Part shown: positions 1 through 7,241 of the stretch, piece after piece
Layout of the letters: each line of letters starts with the position of its first letter
Position numbering within the stretch: the first letter of the stretch is position 1
DNA from: JAGQLF01 sp964635995
Lineage (GTDB): Bacteria > Patescibacteriota > Dojkabacteria > J137
DNA: 25,692 nt
Direction of reading: 5' to 3'
Assembly: GCA_964635995.1 (NCBI GenBank)
Contig: CAZWRA010000017.1
Coordinates: 1-25,692, forward strand
Notes under the pieces: generated by a model
What the model was told of the DNA's origin: nothing
Databases searched by the model: none
What the model saw: only the letters and a program-made list of their open reading frames with translations
Translations under genes and position numbers: made by a program

Positions 1-1
1 C

Positions 2-53
2 ATTGCAAGCAATTTCGACCGCAAAAGTGGGGATTATCTTCCTTTAGTTTACA
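2..53 (+). repeat. Left copy of 52-bp inverted terminal repeat
   Basis: These 52 bases are the exact reverse complement of the last 52 bases of the window (25641-25692). Read on the + strand they encode the same residues as the visible N-terminal part of the IMPDH-like gene at the right end (begins IASNFDRKSGDYLPLVY). Immediately after position 53 the sequence diverges and the frame runs a short way to a TGA at 89-91. The copy is therefore a fragment of that gene's coding sequence, joined to unrelated DNA. The outermost 12 bases can pair with themselves (ATTGC-AA-GCAAT). It may be a real repeat or an assembly-graph or amplification artefact at the contig edge. Confidence 0.9.
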
Positions 54-79
54 CAATTATATTAATGCCATTTATCAGA

Positions 80-85
80 TATAAT
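80..85 (+). promoter_or_regulatory. -10-like box TATAAT upstream of methyltransferase
   Basis: A perfect TATAAT lies 22 nt before the TTG chosen as start of the methyltransferase gene; a second TATAAT at 101-106 nearly touches that TTG. The first would give a short leader. No convincing -35 hexamer at 16-18 nt is visible. The assignment rests on position and motif alone. Confidence 0.4.
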
Positions 86-107
86 AGTTGAATTTAAGAA
101 TATAATA

Positions 108-875
108 TTGAAAGTTCTAGATATTAAAACAAAATTTGCCCATTTAGGCAAGCCAGGAACTGCATTTTCTAAAGGGTTTCAAAGACGAATGAACTCAGTC
201 TTAAAGAAAGTTGATTTGAAAGATAAAGTAATTTTAGACCAAGGATGTGGAGAAGGGGTTTGGATGAATGAGTTTGCAAGATTTACTAGTCCTAAAAACG
301 TATTTGGTTTCGATATAGATCCTGAGTCTAAGACAAATTATGAATTACTAATTACAAATTTACCTAACCCTGTTCCTATTGAGAACTACATTATTTGCAA
401 AGCTGAAGACCTAAAGTTTGGCAGTGATAAATTTGAGATAGTTTTTTCTAATGAAGTCTTAGAACACGTCGAAGATGATAAAAAAGCAGTTGAGGAAGTA
501 AATAGAGTATTGAAAAAAGGAGGAAAATTTATTATTTTTACTCCTAATCGAGGATGGCCATTTGAAACTCATGGTATGTTTTTGAAGGGGAAGTATTACT
601 GGGGTAATATCCCGCTATTGCCATGGATGCCTAAATTTATTTTTAGGAAATTTGCTCCTCATGTAAGGAATTATTCTAATAGTGATATTTTAAAATTATT
701 TCCAAATGAAAGCTGGAAAATTATTCATCATTCACATATTTTCCCTGGATTTGATGGATTAGTTAGAAGAAATAGAATTGTTGGGAAGCTAGTTCAAAAA
801 ATATTTCATTTAATTGAAAAAACACCTCTTCATTTTTTTGGAATCAGCCATTTTCTTATTGTAGAGAAAGTTTAG
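108..875 (+). CDS. Class I SAM-dependent methyltransferase
   Basis: Predicted soluble 255-residue methyltransferase of the Methyltransf_11 type. The SAM-binding motif I is LDQGCGEG at about residues 43-50. A post-motif acidic residue follows in FGFDID, and motifs IV-VI appear as NEVLEHVEDD and LKKGGKFIIFTPNRG. The substrate cannot be read from the sequence. Such genes in CPR often sit with glycosyltransferases and modify sugars or lipids, and a glycosyltransferase gene lies directly downstream on the other strand. The start is uncertain. TTG at 108 keeps an N-terminal block (KFAHLGKPGTAFSKG) that looks conserved, and it lies next to TATAAT boxes without a Shine-Dalgarno. The first in-frame ATG is at 189 and would remove 27 residues. 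The 3' end overlaps the convergent glycosyltransferase by 4 nt. Confidence 0.85.
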   Translation: MKVLDIKTKFAHLGKPGTAFSKGFQRRMNSVLKKVDLKDKVILDQGCGEGVWMNEFARFTSPKNVFGFDIDPESKTNYELLITNLPNPVPIENYIICKAEDLKFGSDKFEIVFSNEVLEHVEDDKKAVEEVNRVLKKGGKFIIFTPNRGWPFETHGMFLKGKYYWGNIPLLPWMPKFIFRKFAPHVRNYSNSDILKLFPNESWKIIHHSHIFPGFDGLVRRNRIVGKLVQKIFHLIEKTPLHFFGISHFLIVEKV

Positions 876-1603
876 CTTTTTTTTGCTTTTCCAAAGCCCC
901 CATAGATTTTAGTAGCAATTTTTTGTACTCGCTTATCACCTGCAATCCCTAACATCATAAAAGGACCAATAAATGTGAAAGCTGCTAATACCCAGAAAAT
1001 TCCTACAGATTCTAATCTTCTTGTAGAACTGTTAAATTTCTTTTTTACAGTTCCTACTTTAAATCTTTTTCTTGCAGCTTTCCAAAATAATTCAGTATCT
1101 TCGCCCATAATATAGTCTGGATAACCGCCAAGCTCTTCAAACGTACTCTTTAATATAATATTTAATTGACCCGTACCATCAGGAAATCGTGTACGTTTCA
1201 TTAATCTCTTGTATAAATTATTCCAAAGAAAGAAAATGTTATGCTGTAGTTTTTTTGCATTCAGATTAAAGTAAGGAATAGCAAGATCTAACTTTTTTTT
1301 AACAAAATCTTGAATAGATTCTTCAAGGAAATCATTTTCAAAACTAACATCAGAATCTATAAAGACAAGAATACTGCCCTTAGCTATTTTTGCTCCATTA
1401 TTTCTACCGATACCTGGCAATCCTCCCTCTACAATTTTAGCTCCAGAGTTTTCAGCAATTTCTCTTGTTTTATCTTTTGATCCAGCGTCAGAAATTATAA
1501 CTTCAAAATTTTTAAAAGTTTGTTTTTGTAAACAATTTAGAAGTTTAGGAAGTGAATTTTCTTCGTTAAGAGTTGGAATTATTACAGAGACTAGAGGACT
1601 CAT
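872..1603 (-). CDS. Family 2 glycosyltransferase with C-terminal membrane segment
   Basis: GT-A fold glycosyltransferase of 243 residues. It opens with the family signature VSVIIPTLNEENSLPKLL, followed by the nucleotide-binding ISDAGSKDKT block and the metal-binding DxD motif within FIDSDVSFENDF at about residues 81-92. The acceptor-site GEDTE sequence (about residue 167) corresponds to the ED motif of GT2 enzymes. A hydrophobic segment near residues 197-222 should anchor the C-terminus to the inner face of the membrane. Donor and acceptor sugars are unknown; a role in polysaccharide or glycolipid synthesis is an inference. It starts 4 nt after the response-regulator gene on the same strand, so the two are probably co-transcribed. 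It ends in a 4-nt overlap with the methyltransferase. Confidence 0.88.
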   Translation of the reverse strand: MSPLVSVIIPTLNEENSLPKLLNCLQKQTFKNFEVIISDAGSKDKTREIAENSGAKIVEGGLPGIGRNNGAKIAKGSILVFIDSDVSFENDFLEESIQDFVKKKLDLAIPYFNLNAKKLQHNIFFLWNNLYKRLMKRTRFPDGTGQLNIILKSTFEELGGYPDYIMGEDTELFWKAARKRFKVGTVKKKFNSSTRRLESVGIFWVLAAFTFIGPFMMLGIAGDKRVQKIATKIYGGFGKAKKS

Positions 1604-1607
1604 AGAC

Positions 1608-2456
1608 TTAAATCTCTCTAGAAATTAAAAGAATAATTATGTTTATTAGAAGGAAAAGCATTAGTTTAACTACAGTTAAGCTAATATTTATTAATACGCT
1701 TATAAAATGAGGTCTCTTATTTGATCTGAAATTAATATCTTTTGTTGAAGATTTTATCTGACTTTCTCCAAGAAGATTTCCTATCGTAATATTGTAAATA
1801 ACATAAAGAGGAGCAATCAGAAATTCGAAAAGAACCCAAATAATCCAGAGAAAAGGTTTTAATAATAGGAATAGAATGTTTTTTGAAAATGCTCTTGGAT
1901 TATTAATCTTATCTCCAATGTTTGCAAAGAATAGAATTATTCTTGGTAGTATTGAAGTATTAACCCTAACTTCTTCAGGATTAACTTTATTATTACCAAG
2001 TGTTAACAGCACATGTTTTAAGACATATTCAACTAATTGATTTAGAAAGTTAGAATGCGATTTTTCAAGAATAACAAAGTTCGTTGGTAAATTTTCAAGA
2101 GTGTATTTATATTCACTAATCAAGATAACCAAAGTGTGCTCGATTACGTAGTTCTTATTGGACTGTAAGAATTCAAAAATCTCTCTTCCACTATATCTAG
2201 GAAGGGTAGTATCCACGACAATTATTTTAGGCTTTGTAAGATATATATACCCTAATCCACCAACCCCATCGTCAGATGAAAATACATCAAAATCTATATC
2301 AGGATAAAATCTTACTATTCTTGTATAAATTTCATTCTTTACAATATTTCTGATTACGTAGTTATCGTCAAGTATAACCAGATTATAATTGGGACTTACT
2401 AGGGGTTCAGGTTGTGTTACTTGTTGTAAGGGCAAGTTATTTAAGTTATTATCCAT
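1608..2456 (-). CDS. Response-regulator receiver domain with C-terminal membrane anchor
   Basis: 282-residue protein. Residues about 25-150 form a CheY-like receiver: paired acidic residues D30-D31, phospho-acceptor D82 in VVDTTLPRYSG, conserved Ser at about 114 (LVILIS) and Lys132 (ILEKS). After a linker come two hydrophobic stretches, about 193-222 and 251-278, so the receiver is probably held on the cytoplasmic membrane. No DNA-binding or enzymatic output domain is visible, and no histidine kinase gene is in the window. It is followed after 4 nt by the family-2 glycosyltransferase, which suggests signalling to an envelope process, but the target is unknown. The N-terminal 20 residues are polar and rich in Asn and Gln. 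The start ATG has no Shine-Dalgarno. Confidence 0.8.
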   Translation of the reverse strand: MDNNLNNLPLQQVTQPEPLVSPNYNLVILDDNYVIRNIVKNEIYTRIVRFYPDIDFDVFSSDDGVGGLGYIYLTKPKIIVVDTTLPRYSGREIFEFLQSNKNYVIEHTLVILISEYKYTLENLPTNFVILEKSHSNFLNQLVEYVLKHVLLTLGNNKVNPEEVRVNTSILPRIILFFANIGDKINNPRAFSKNILFLLLKPFLWIIWVLFEFLIAPLYVIYNITIGNLLGESQIKSSTKDINFRSNKRPHFISVLINISLTVVKLMLFLLINIIILLISREI

Positions 2457-2569
2457 CTGTAATTATTGTCCTATCCTTAAGCATATCAAAAACAATCGAA
2501 GACTGTTACAATTAATCTACGACATAACACTTTAATACTATCACTCTATCTTTTCAAATACTAAAGATA

Positions 2570-3151
2570 ATGACATTACAGGAAGAGCTCGAAATTGTTG
2601 AAAAGGCAAAGACTAACATTCAAGATTTTGCAAAACTCTATGAGTATTATTTCGAAAAGGTATATGGATATTGTATAAATAGAACCGCCAATCATTCAAT
2701 ATCTGAAGAAATTGTGAGTGAGGTCTTTTTGAGAGCAATTGAAAAAATTAAAAACTTTAATACTAGTAAGAATATTCGTTTCGGAGCATGGCTTTACACT
2801 GCTGCTCATAATTTGATTATTGATACATATAGAAAGAATAAAAAAAAGTCAGATTACGAGGATTGGGATGAATTCCTTAGTGAAATTAACATTGAAGAGG
2901 AATTAAGGCTTTCGGAATATCAAAAACAAATAACTTTCATTCTAAACAAACTTAAACCTAGATATCAAAAAGTGCTTACACTTCGTTTTTTCTCAGAGTT
3001 TGACTTACCTGAAATTGCAGTGATTATGAAAATGAAAACAAAAAATACTTCAGTGTTATTACATAGAGCCATTAAGGATTTTAGGAAGAAATTCAGAGAA
3101 AATTTTCCAGAAAGTGAAATATTTGAAGAGTTAGAACGTTATGCTTTATGA
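2570..3151 (+). CDS. ECF-type RNA polymerase sigma-70 family factor
   Basis: 193 residues, the usual length of a group IV (ECF) sigma factor. Region 2 spans about residues 18-95, with the -10 recognition and core-binding helices (SEEIVSEVFLRAIEKI and FGAWLYTAAHNLIIDTYR). Region 4 spans about residues 118-180, with a helix-turn-helix (LPEIAVIMKMKTKNTSVLLHR). Its TGA stop overlaps the ATG of the next gene in an ATGA, so the FecR-like membrane protein downstream is translationally coupled and is the likely regulatory partner. The pair follows the known sigma/anti-sigma operon layout. The regulon is unknown. The region upstream (2457-2569) is a divergent promoter region shared with the response regulator. 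Confidence 0.9.
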   Translation: MTLQEELEIVEKAKTNIQDFAKLYEYYFEKVYGYCINRTANHSISEEIVSEVFLRAIEKIKNFNTSKNIRFGAWLYTAAHNLIIDTYRKNKKKSDYEDWDEFLSEINIEEELRLSEYQKQITFILNKLKPRYQKVLTLRFFSEFDLPEIAVIMKMKTKNTSVLLHRAIKDFRKKFRENFPESEIFEELERYAL

Positions 3152-4692
3152 GTATGGAAGCCGACAAAAAAATTTCAAACCACGTAGAAATTACAAAGTT
3201 CTTTGGCGAACATACTATCGTCACGCCTCCTCGGTCTGGGTTTAAGGAGGCGTTGATTAAAAAAATTAATGATGAATATGTTAATTCATCATCTGATACT
3301 TTTTCAATTAGATTACCCTATAAATATATTTCTGCTTTTTTCAGTTTTATACTTATAACATTTTTTTCTCTTTTCACTGGCTTTTTTGTTTTTTATAACA
3401 ATCTTACTTTCGGAACATTAACTTCTAATAATAGAGTAGCTGCAAGTGTATATTATTTTGAAGGAATAGTTCAGAGATTAGATAGATCAGGCAATTGGCA
3501 GGACTTAAAAATAAATGATGTACTTAATGAGGGTGATAATATAAGAGTTATGGCAGGAAGTAGAGCAGTCATATCATTTGATGGAAGAGGAGATATGAGA
3601 TTAGATTCTAGTTCGAAAATTCAACTTAACTCATTAAAATCTAACCATATAATTGTTACTAATCTTGAAGGTGAGGTTTATACAAGAGTTGAGAAAGATG
3701 GTCATTCAGTTTTTGAGATTTTAGTTGATGATATTTCTTACCAAAGTCTAGGAACAGCATTTAAGACTATTAATACTGAAACTAAAAAGGGAGTTGAAGT
3801 TTATGAGAGTAAAGTTAAGATCTCAAAAGACGGAAAAGAGCAAGTAGTTGTAGCAGAAGGAAATAAATTCTATGTTAGAAATACTGAAGATCCATCGAAA
3901 GAAAATGTAATTGATGAAGTTGTATTAGAAGAAATAGCGCAGGATTCTTTTGTAATATGGAATAAAGAACAGGATAAAACAAAGTTTGTACAGGAAGATT
4001 TAGGAATATTAGCAAAAACAGATCCTTTAGTTCCTCAGGTTACTATTAATGTAAGCACAAAAGAAGAAGGTATACAGCTATCTTGGGACGGTACAAATAT
4101 CCCTGAGGGATCAGAAATAAAAGTAATTTTAGGTGAAGGTGAGGATTTAACTTTATCTGAGGCAAGTGAAGTTCTAGGCGTTGAAGGTCTTAATGATCTA
4201 CTTGTGCAAAAAGAAGATGGAGGAGAATACACAATCAAAGCATGTGTATATGTTGATAACTCTTGTCTATCTTATAGTGCTCCTATTAAAATTAAAGCTC
4301 CAGGTCCTGTTGTCGGCGCTGAAGTTCCTCCACAACCAATATTAAAATCAATTTCTCTTTCAACTGAAGAGACAATAGATGGGATTTTTTTACAATGGTA
4401 TTTAGAACCTGAAAATACTACAGGAATTAAAGGGATTAAAATAATGTATGATGAACTTTTAAGTACTGGAGAAGTTGTTAATAATGAAATGACAATTAAT
4501 GATCTTAAAGAGCGAAAGTTGGTTATCTATTTAATAGATTCTGAAATAAATTCCTTTATTAAAGTTTGCGCTTTAAATAATAAGAATGAGTGTTTTGTAG
4601 AAAGTAATACAATATCATTTCTAAAGCCTCAAGAAATAGAAATCCTTCCTCCGATTGAAGAAGAAACGCTTCCTAATGAATTTCCTCTTTAA
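3148..4692 (+). CDS. FecR-domain membrane protein, probable sigma-factor partner
   Basis: 514 residues with one membrane segment at about 63-87 that separates a short cytoplasmic N-terminus from a large external part. Residues about 101-245 match a FecR-type beta domain, including a GD-IRV-GSRA-ISFDG stretch and a VLVDD/SLGTAFKT block. Two further beta-rich blocks, about 298-385 and 398-490, each with an SWDG- or QWYLEP-like strand and a Cys-containing K-CV/KVCALN strand, resemble fibronectin-III-like modules. The C-terminus is acidic and proline-rich. FecR proteins transmit external signals to their cognate sigma factor, and the ATGA overlap with the sigma gene supports that here. The cytoplasmic part (about 60 residues) is short for a classical anti-sigma domain. 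Two start codons (3148 and 3154) are possible. Confidence 0.82.
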   Translation: MSMEADKKISNHVEITKFFGEHTIVTPPRSGFKEALIKKINDEYVNSSSDTFSIRLPYKYISAFFSFILITFFSLFTGFFVFYNNLTFGTLTSNNRVAASVYYFEGIVQRLDRSGNWQDLKINDVLNEGDNIRVMAGSRAVISFDGRGDMRLDSSSKIQLNSLKSNHIIVTNLEGEVYTRVEKDGHSVFEILVDDISYQSLGTAFKTINTETKKGVEVYESKVKISKDGKEQVVVAEGNKFYVRNTEDPSKENVIDEVVLEEIAQDSFVIWNKEQDKTKFVQEDLGILAKTDPLVPQVTINVSTKEEGIQLSWDGTNIPEGSEIKVILGEGEDLTLSEASEVLGVEGLNDLLVQKEDGGEYTIKACVYVDNSCLSYSAPIKIKAPGPVVGAEVPPQPILKSISLSTEETIDGIFLQWYLEPENTTGIKGIKIMYDELLSTGEVVNNEMTINDLKERKLVIYLIDSEINSFIKVCALNNKNECFVESNTISFLKPQEIEILPPIEEETLPNEFPL

Positions 4693-4699
4693 GGAAGCA

Positions 4700-5338
4700 T
4701 TAAGGAAGCAATACAGTATCAATGATATGAACAACCCCATTTGAACCCACTAAGTCTACTGCTAGAAGTCTAGCTGTATTTTTAGGTCCTTTTAATAATA
4801 ATAATCCTTCCTCGTCCCTTATAACTTCTATTTCAATTCCTGTAAGAGTTAATATTTTTAACCCATCTTCAATATCAGCATTTAAAATATTAGCTTCAGC
4901 AATGTGTAAACCTAAAGTTGTTGAAAGGTATGTGCTTGAAAAATTAGATAATGTATCTGCTGCTTGAACAAAAGCAGTATCTGATGGAGCAAAAATTGTA
5001 AATTTCAAATTCTCGTTTGTTAAGCTCTCATTAAAAGATGTAGAGCTTAGTGCTGTTGTAAAAGGTTCTAGTTCAATAACTGATTTAGCTGTATCAATAA
5101 CGTTAATGTTTGAGGAGAATCGTTCTGCCCCTTCAGGTAAGGGCTCTTCTTCAATAATTTCAGGATCACTACTATATGGAACATCATTATCATTTACAGT
5201 TGGTTGTTCTGATCCATTGTCAGGAGTCTCGTTTTCGTTTTGATTATCAGGACTATCACTTAAGGTCGTTCCAATAAAAATAACTATAACTATGAGGACT
5301 AAAGTTATTAAAATTACAGCAATGTTTTTGTTTTTCAT
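4700..5338 (-). CDS. Membrane-anchored fasciclin (FAS1) domain protein
   Basis: 212 residues. An N-terminal hydrophobic segment (about 6-26) acts as anchor or signal. It is followed by an acidic, Asn/Pro-rich linker (about 27-72) and a FAS1 domain (about 75-212). The FAS1 hallmarks are present: FTIFAPSDTAFVQ for the H1 box and SNGVVHIIDTVLLP for the H2 box at the very C-terminus. FAS1 domains mediate adhesion or surface interactions outside the cell. It follows a second, more divergent fasciclin-like gene by 13 nt on the same strand. It is convergent with the FecR-like gene, whose stop lies only 8 nt away. Confidence 0.87.
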   Translation of the reverse strand: MKNKNIAVILITLVLIVIVIFIGTTLSDSPDNQNENETPDNGSEQPTVNDNDVPYSSDPEIIEEEPLPEGAERFSSNINVIDTAKSVIELEPFTTALSSTSFNESLTNENLKFTIFAPSDTAFVQAADTLSNFSSTYLSTTLGLHIAEANILNADIEDGLKILTLTGIEIEVIRDEEGLLLLKGPKNTARLLAVDLVGSNGVVHIIDTVLLP

Positions 5339-5351
5339 TTTATTTTTTTAA

Positions 5352-5873
5352 CTATAAAACTGAGCCAATTATAAAAATTGAACCATTATTAAATCTTAAG
5401 TCGGGTTGTATGACATTAATATTTTTTCCATCTAAATTTATACTAACTTCCCCGTTAAGATAATTAATAGTCATAGTTTCACCTAGTTCGTTTTGCACAT
5501 CGTATGGAAAGTCTAAACTATGTGAGTATATTTCTTCTGAAAGGATATATTTTTCTACAACTATATCATTCACTGAATTGTTAGGTACTAAAATTGAGAA
5601 TCTTGTTTCAGCAGTTTCTAATTCAGTCAAAATTCCTTCATTAGCTAAAAGTGAAGACATTTCATTCAGTCCTAGATCTCTTAGTCTTTCATCTAATCTC
5701 ATATTTTCTGGCATTACTTCCTCAGGAACTGAAACTTCGATATCGCCTTCAGTTTCATCATCAACAATATTGCTGACAGGAGGACTTGCAAGAATATATA
5801 CAATGACTAAACCAACAATAAGCAGTGATACTAAGATAATGTATTTGAGAATTCTTTTTTGTTCTTTTTTCAT
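5352..5873 (-). CDS. Divergent fasciclin-like membrane-anchored protein
   Basis: 173 residues. A Lys-rich start, a hydrophobic segment at about 9-30 and an acidic linker precede a domain that aligns in pattern with its downstream neighbour: RFSILVPNNSVNDI for the FAS1 H1 box and NGSIFIIGSVL for the H2 box, where the family usually has NGVIHVIDKVL. The histidine and aspartate of H2 are lost, so this is a degenerate FAS1 domain or a paralogue diverged after a tandem duplication. It is probably the first gene of the two-gene fasciclin operon. Its start region faces dnaJ. No Shine-Dalgarno is present. Confidence 0.7.
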   Translation of the reverse strand: MKKEQKRILKYIILVSLLIVGLVIVYILASPPVSNIVDDETEGDIEVSVPEEVMPENMRLDERLRDLGLNEMSSLLANEGILTELETAETRFSILVPNNSVNDIVVEKYILSEEIYSHSLDFPYDVQNELGETMTINYLNGEVSINLDGKNINVIQPDLRFNNGSIFIIGSVL

Positions 5874-5931
5874 TATTACTGGATCTAATATAGTATATTC
5901 TATAACTAATCCTTGTTAAAAAAAAGGTTGC

Positions 5932-5958
5932 TTAGCAATCTAAATAATTGATTGCTAG
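5932..5958 (+). promoter_or_regulatory. CIRCE-like operator (HrcA site) upstream of dnaJ
   Basis: The sequence is TTAGCAATC-N9-GATTGCTAG. The known CIRCE consensus is TTAGCACTC-N9-GAGTGCTAA. Length and spacer match exactly, and the one changed position in the left arm (C to A) is matched by a compensating change in the right arm (G to T). Only the last base breaks symmetry. It lies 35 nt before the dnaJ start codon, where CIRCE elements control heat-shock genes through the repressor HrcA. No hrcA gene is in this window, so regulation is inferred from motif and position. Confidence 0.75.
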
Positions 5959-5993
5959 TTTTATGATAAAATTATTAGTTTTATTGAAAGAGT

Positions 5994-7091
5994 ATGGCTG
6001 AAAAAAGAGACTATTATGAGGTATTAGGAGTTAGTAAAAATGCTTCTAAACAAGAAATAAAAAAAGCCTATAGAAAACTAGCAAAAAATTATCATCCAGA
6101 TAGGAATAAAGAAGCTAACGCTGAAGAAAAATTTAGAGAGGCTCAAGAGGCGTACGATATTCTATCAGATGATCAGAAAAGGCAAGCTTACGATCAATAT
6201 GGATTTGCAGGAACACAGGGTTTTGAAGGCTTTGGAGGAGGAGGTTATACGAATTTTGAAGATATTTTTAATGGTGGAGGAGGTCTTGGATCACTTTTAG
6301 GAGAATTTTTTGGCAGTGGTTTTGGCGGTTTTAGTGCTGGAGATGATAGAAGAGGGGGAAGAAGTGGATCAGATATACAAGTAAATTTAAATATCTCATT
6401 TTTTGAAGCAGTATTCGGAGTTGAAAGAGAGATTAAATACGAAAGATTCACAGAATGCGATCTTTGTAACGGAAGTGGAGCAGAGGAAGGCAAGATGAAA
6501 ACCTGCGAAACATGTTCAGGAAGAGGACAGGTTGTTCAAGTTCAAAGAACAATTATTGGTTCAATGCAGGTAGCTAGAGTATGTCAGACTTGTAACGGTA
6601 CTGGAACAGTTTCAGAAAAAGAATGTAAGAAATGTAAAGGAGAAGGAAGAATTAGGAATGAAGACATATTTAAAATGAAGGTTCCTGCAGGTATACCTGA
6701 CGGAGTGAATTTAAGGTTTACAGGAAGAGGAAATGCCGGTTTTAAAGGAGACAGTTCAGGTGACCTGTACATTTATATAGAAGTTGAACCACACCCTGTG
6801 CTTGAAAGAAGAGGAGACGATATCTATATGGATAAGCATATTTCAGTTACAACAGCTGTTTTAGGTGGAGAAGTTGAAGTTCCTACAGTTCACGGAGATG
6901 TTGTTATGAAAATACCAAACGGAACACAGTCAGAAAAGATATTAAGACTGAAAGGCAAAGGAGGCCCAATGTTTAGGAGAAAGGAAAATGGGGATCAATA
7001 TGTAAGATTAATTGTGGATATCCCTACGAAATTATCTGACAAAGAAAAAAAGCTTTGGGAAGAGCTAGAATCCGCTGCCGATAATAAATAA
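5994..7091 (+). CDS. dnaJ: Chaperone protein DnaJ
   Basis: Type I (class A) Hsp40 co-chaperone, 365 residues, near the usual 370-380. The J domain is residues 1-70, with the HPD triad at 34-36 that stimulates the DnaK ATPase. A Gly/Phe-rich linker spans about 71-125. The zinc-binding region has four CxxCxGxG repeats with cysteine pairs at 155/158, 171/174, 197/200 and 211/214. The C-terminal substrate-binding domains follow, including GVNLRFTGRGNAGF and GDLYIYIEVEPH. It acts in the cytosol in refolding. dnaK and grpE are not adjacent. The CIRCE-like repeat just upstream suggests HrcA control. A stem-loop with a T-rich tail lies downstream at 7187-7220. Confidence 0.97.
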   Translation: MAEKRDYYEVLGVSKNASKQEIKKAYRKLAKNYHPDRNKEANAEEKFREAQEAYDILSDDQKRQAYDQYGFAGTQGFEGFGGGGYTNFEDIFNGGGGLGSLLGEFFGSGFGGFSAGDDRRGGRSGSDIQVNLNISFFEAVFGVEREIKYERFTECDLCNGSGAEEGKMKTCETCSGRGQVVQVQRTIIGSMQVARVCQTCNGTGTVSEKECKKCKGEGRIRNEDIFKMKVPAGIPDGVNLRFTGRGNAGFKGDSSGDLYIYIEVEPHPVLERRGDDIYMDKHISVTTAVLGGEVEVPTVHGDVVMKIPNGTQSEKILRLKGKGGPMFRRKENGDQYVRLIVDIPTKLSDKEKKLWEELESAADNK

Positions 7092-7121
7092 CGCGCTGCA
7101 AGCTCCACTGCACAATGCTTC

Positions 7122-7139
7122 TGTCAAACACGTTTGACA
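7122..7139. promoter_or_regulatory. 18-bp palindrome in the dnaJ-downstream intergenic region
   Basis: TGTCAAAC-AC-GTTTGACA is a perfect inverted repeat with 8-bp arms and a 2-bp centre. It lies in a short stretch (7092-7140) that looks less AT-rich than its surroundings, between dnaJ and the cupin gene. The tight centre fits a dimeric-repressor operator better than an RNA hairpin. No family can be assigned. Confidence 0.45.
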
Positions 7140-7186
7140 AAATTAACTATTTCGTCTAAATTATATAACAAGCGATATTTTCTTAT

Positions 7187-7220
7187 GTAGAAAGCTTTTC
7201 CATCTTTCTACTTATATTTT
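7187..7220 (+). terminator. Stem-loop with T-rich tail, probable terminator after dnaJ
   Basis: GTAGAAAG (7187-7194) pairs perfectly with CTTTCTAC (7204-7211) around a 9-nt loop. The downstream tail TTATATTTTTT suits an intrinsic terminator, although the stem is only moderately GC-rich. It ends about 20 nt before the ATG of the cupin gene, so it could also act in that gene's leader. Confidence 0.5.
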
Positions 7221-7241
7221 TTGCTCTTATTATTCTTAAAT

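Noticed and set aside
2500..2530. TGTTACAA-like words shared by the regions at 2507, 10675, 15711 and 23785 as a common operator
   Set aside because: The shared parts are 8-10 AT-rich bases with differing flanks and no consistent symmetry or spacing; chance cannot be excluded without a genome-wide search.
4670..4706. GCTTCCT...AGGAAGC and TTCCT...AGGAA hairpins at the FecR/fasciclin junction as a bidirectional terminator
   Set aside because: Most of the stem is coding sequence, no T run follows on either strand, and the short nested alternatives look like chance pairing among AAGGAAGC repeats.
6245..6772. Minus-strand proline-rich frames inside dnaJ
   Set aside because: They are antisense to the Gly-rich and zinc-finger coding regions, whose GGA/GGT codons read as Pro/Ser on the other strand.
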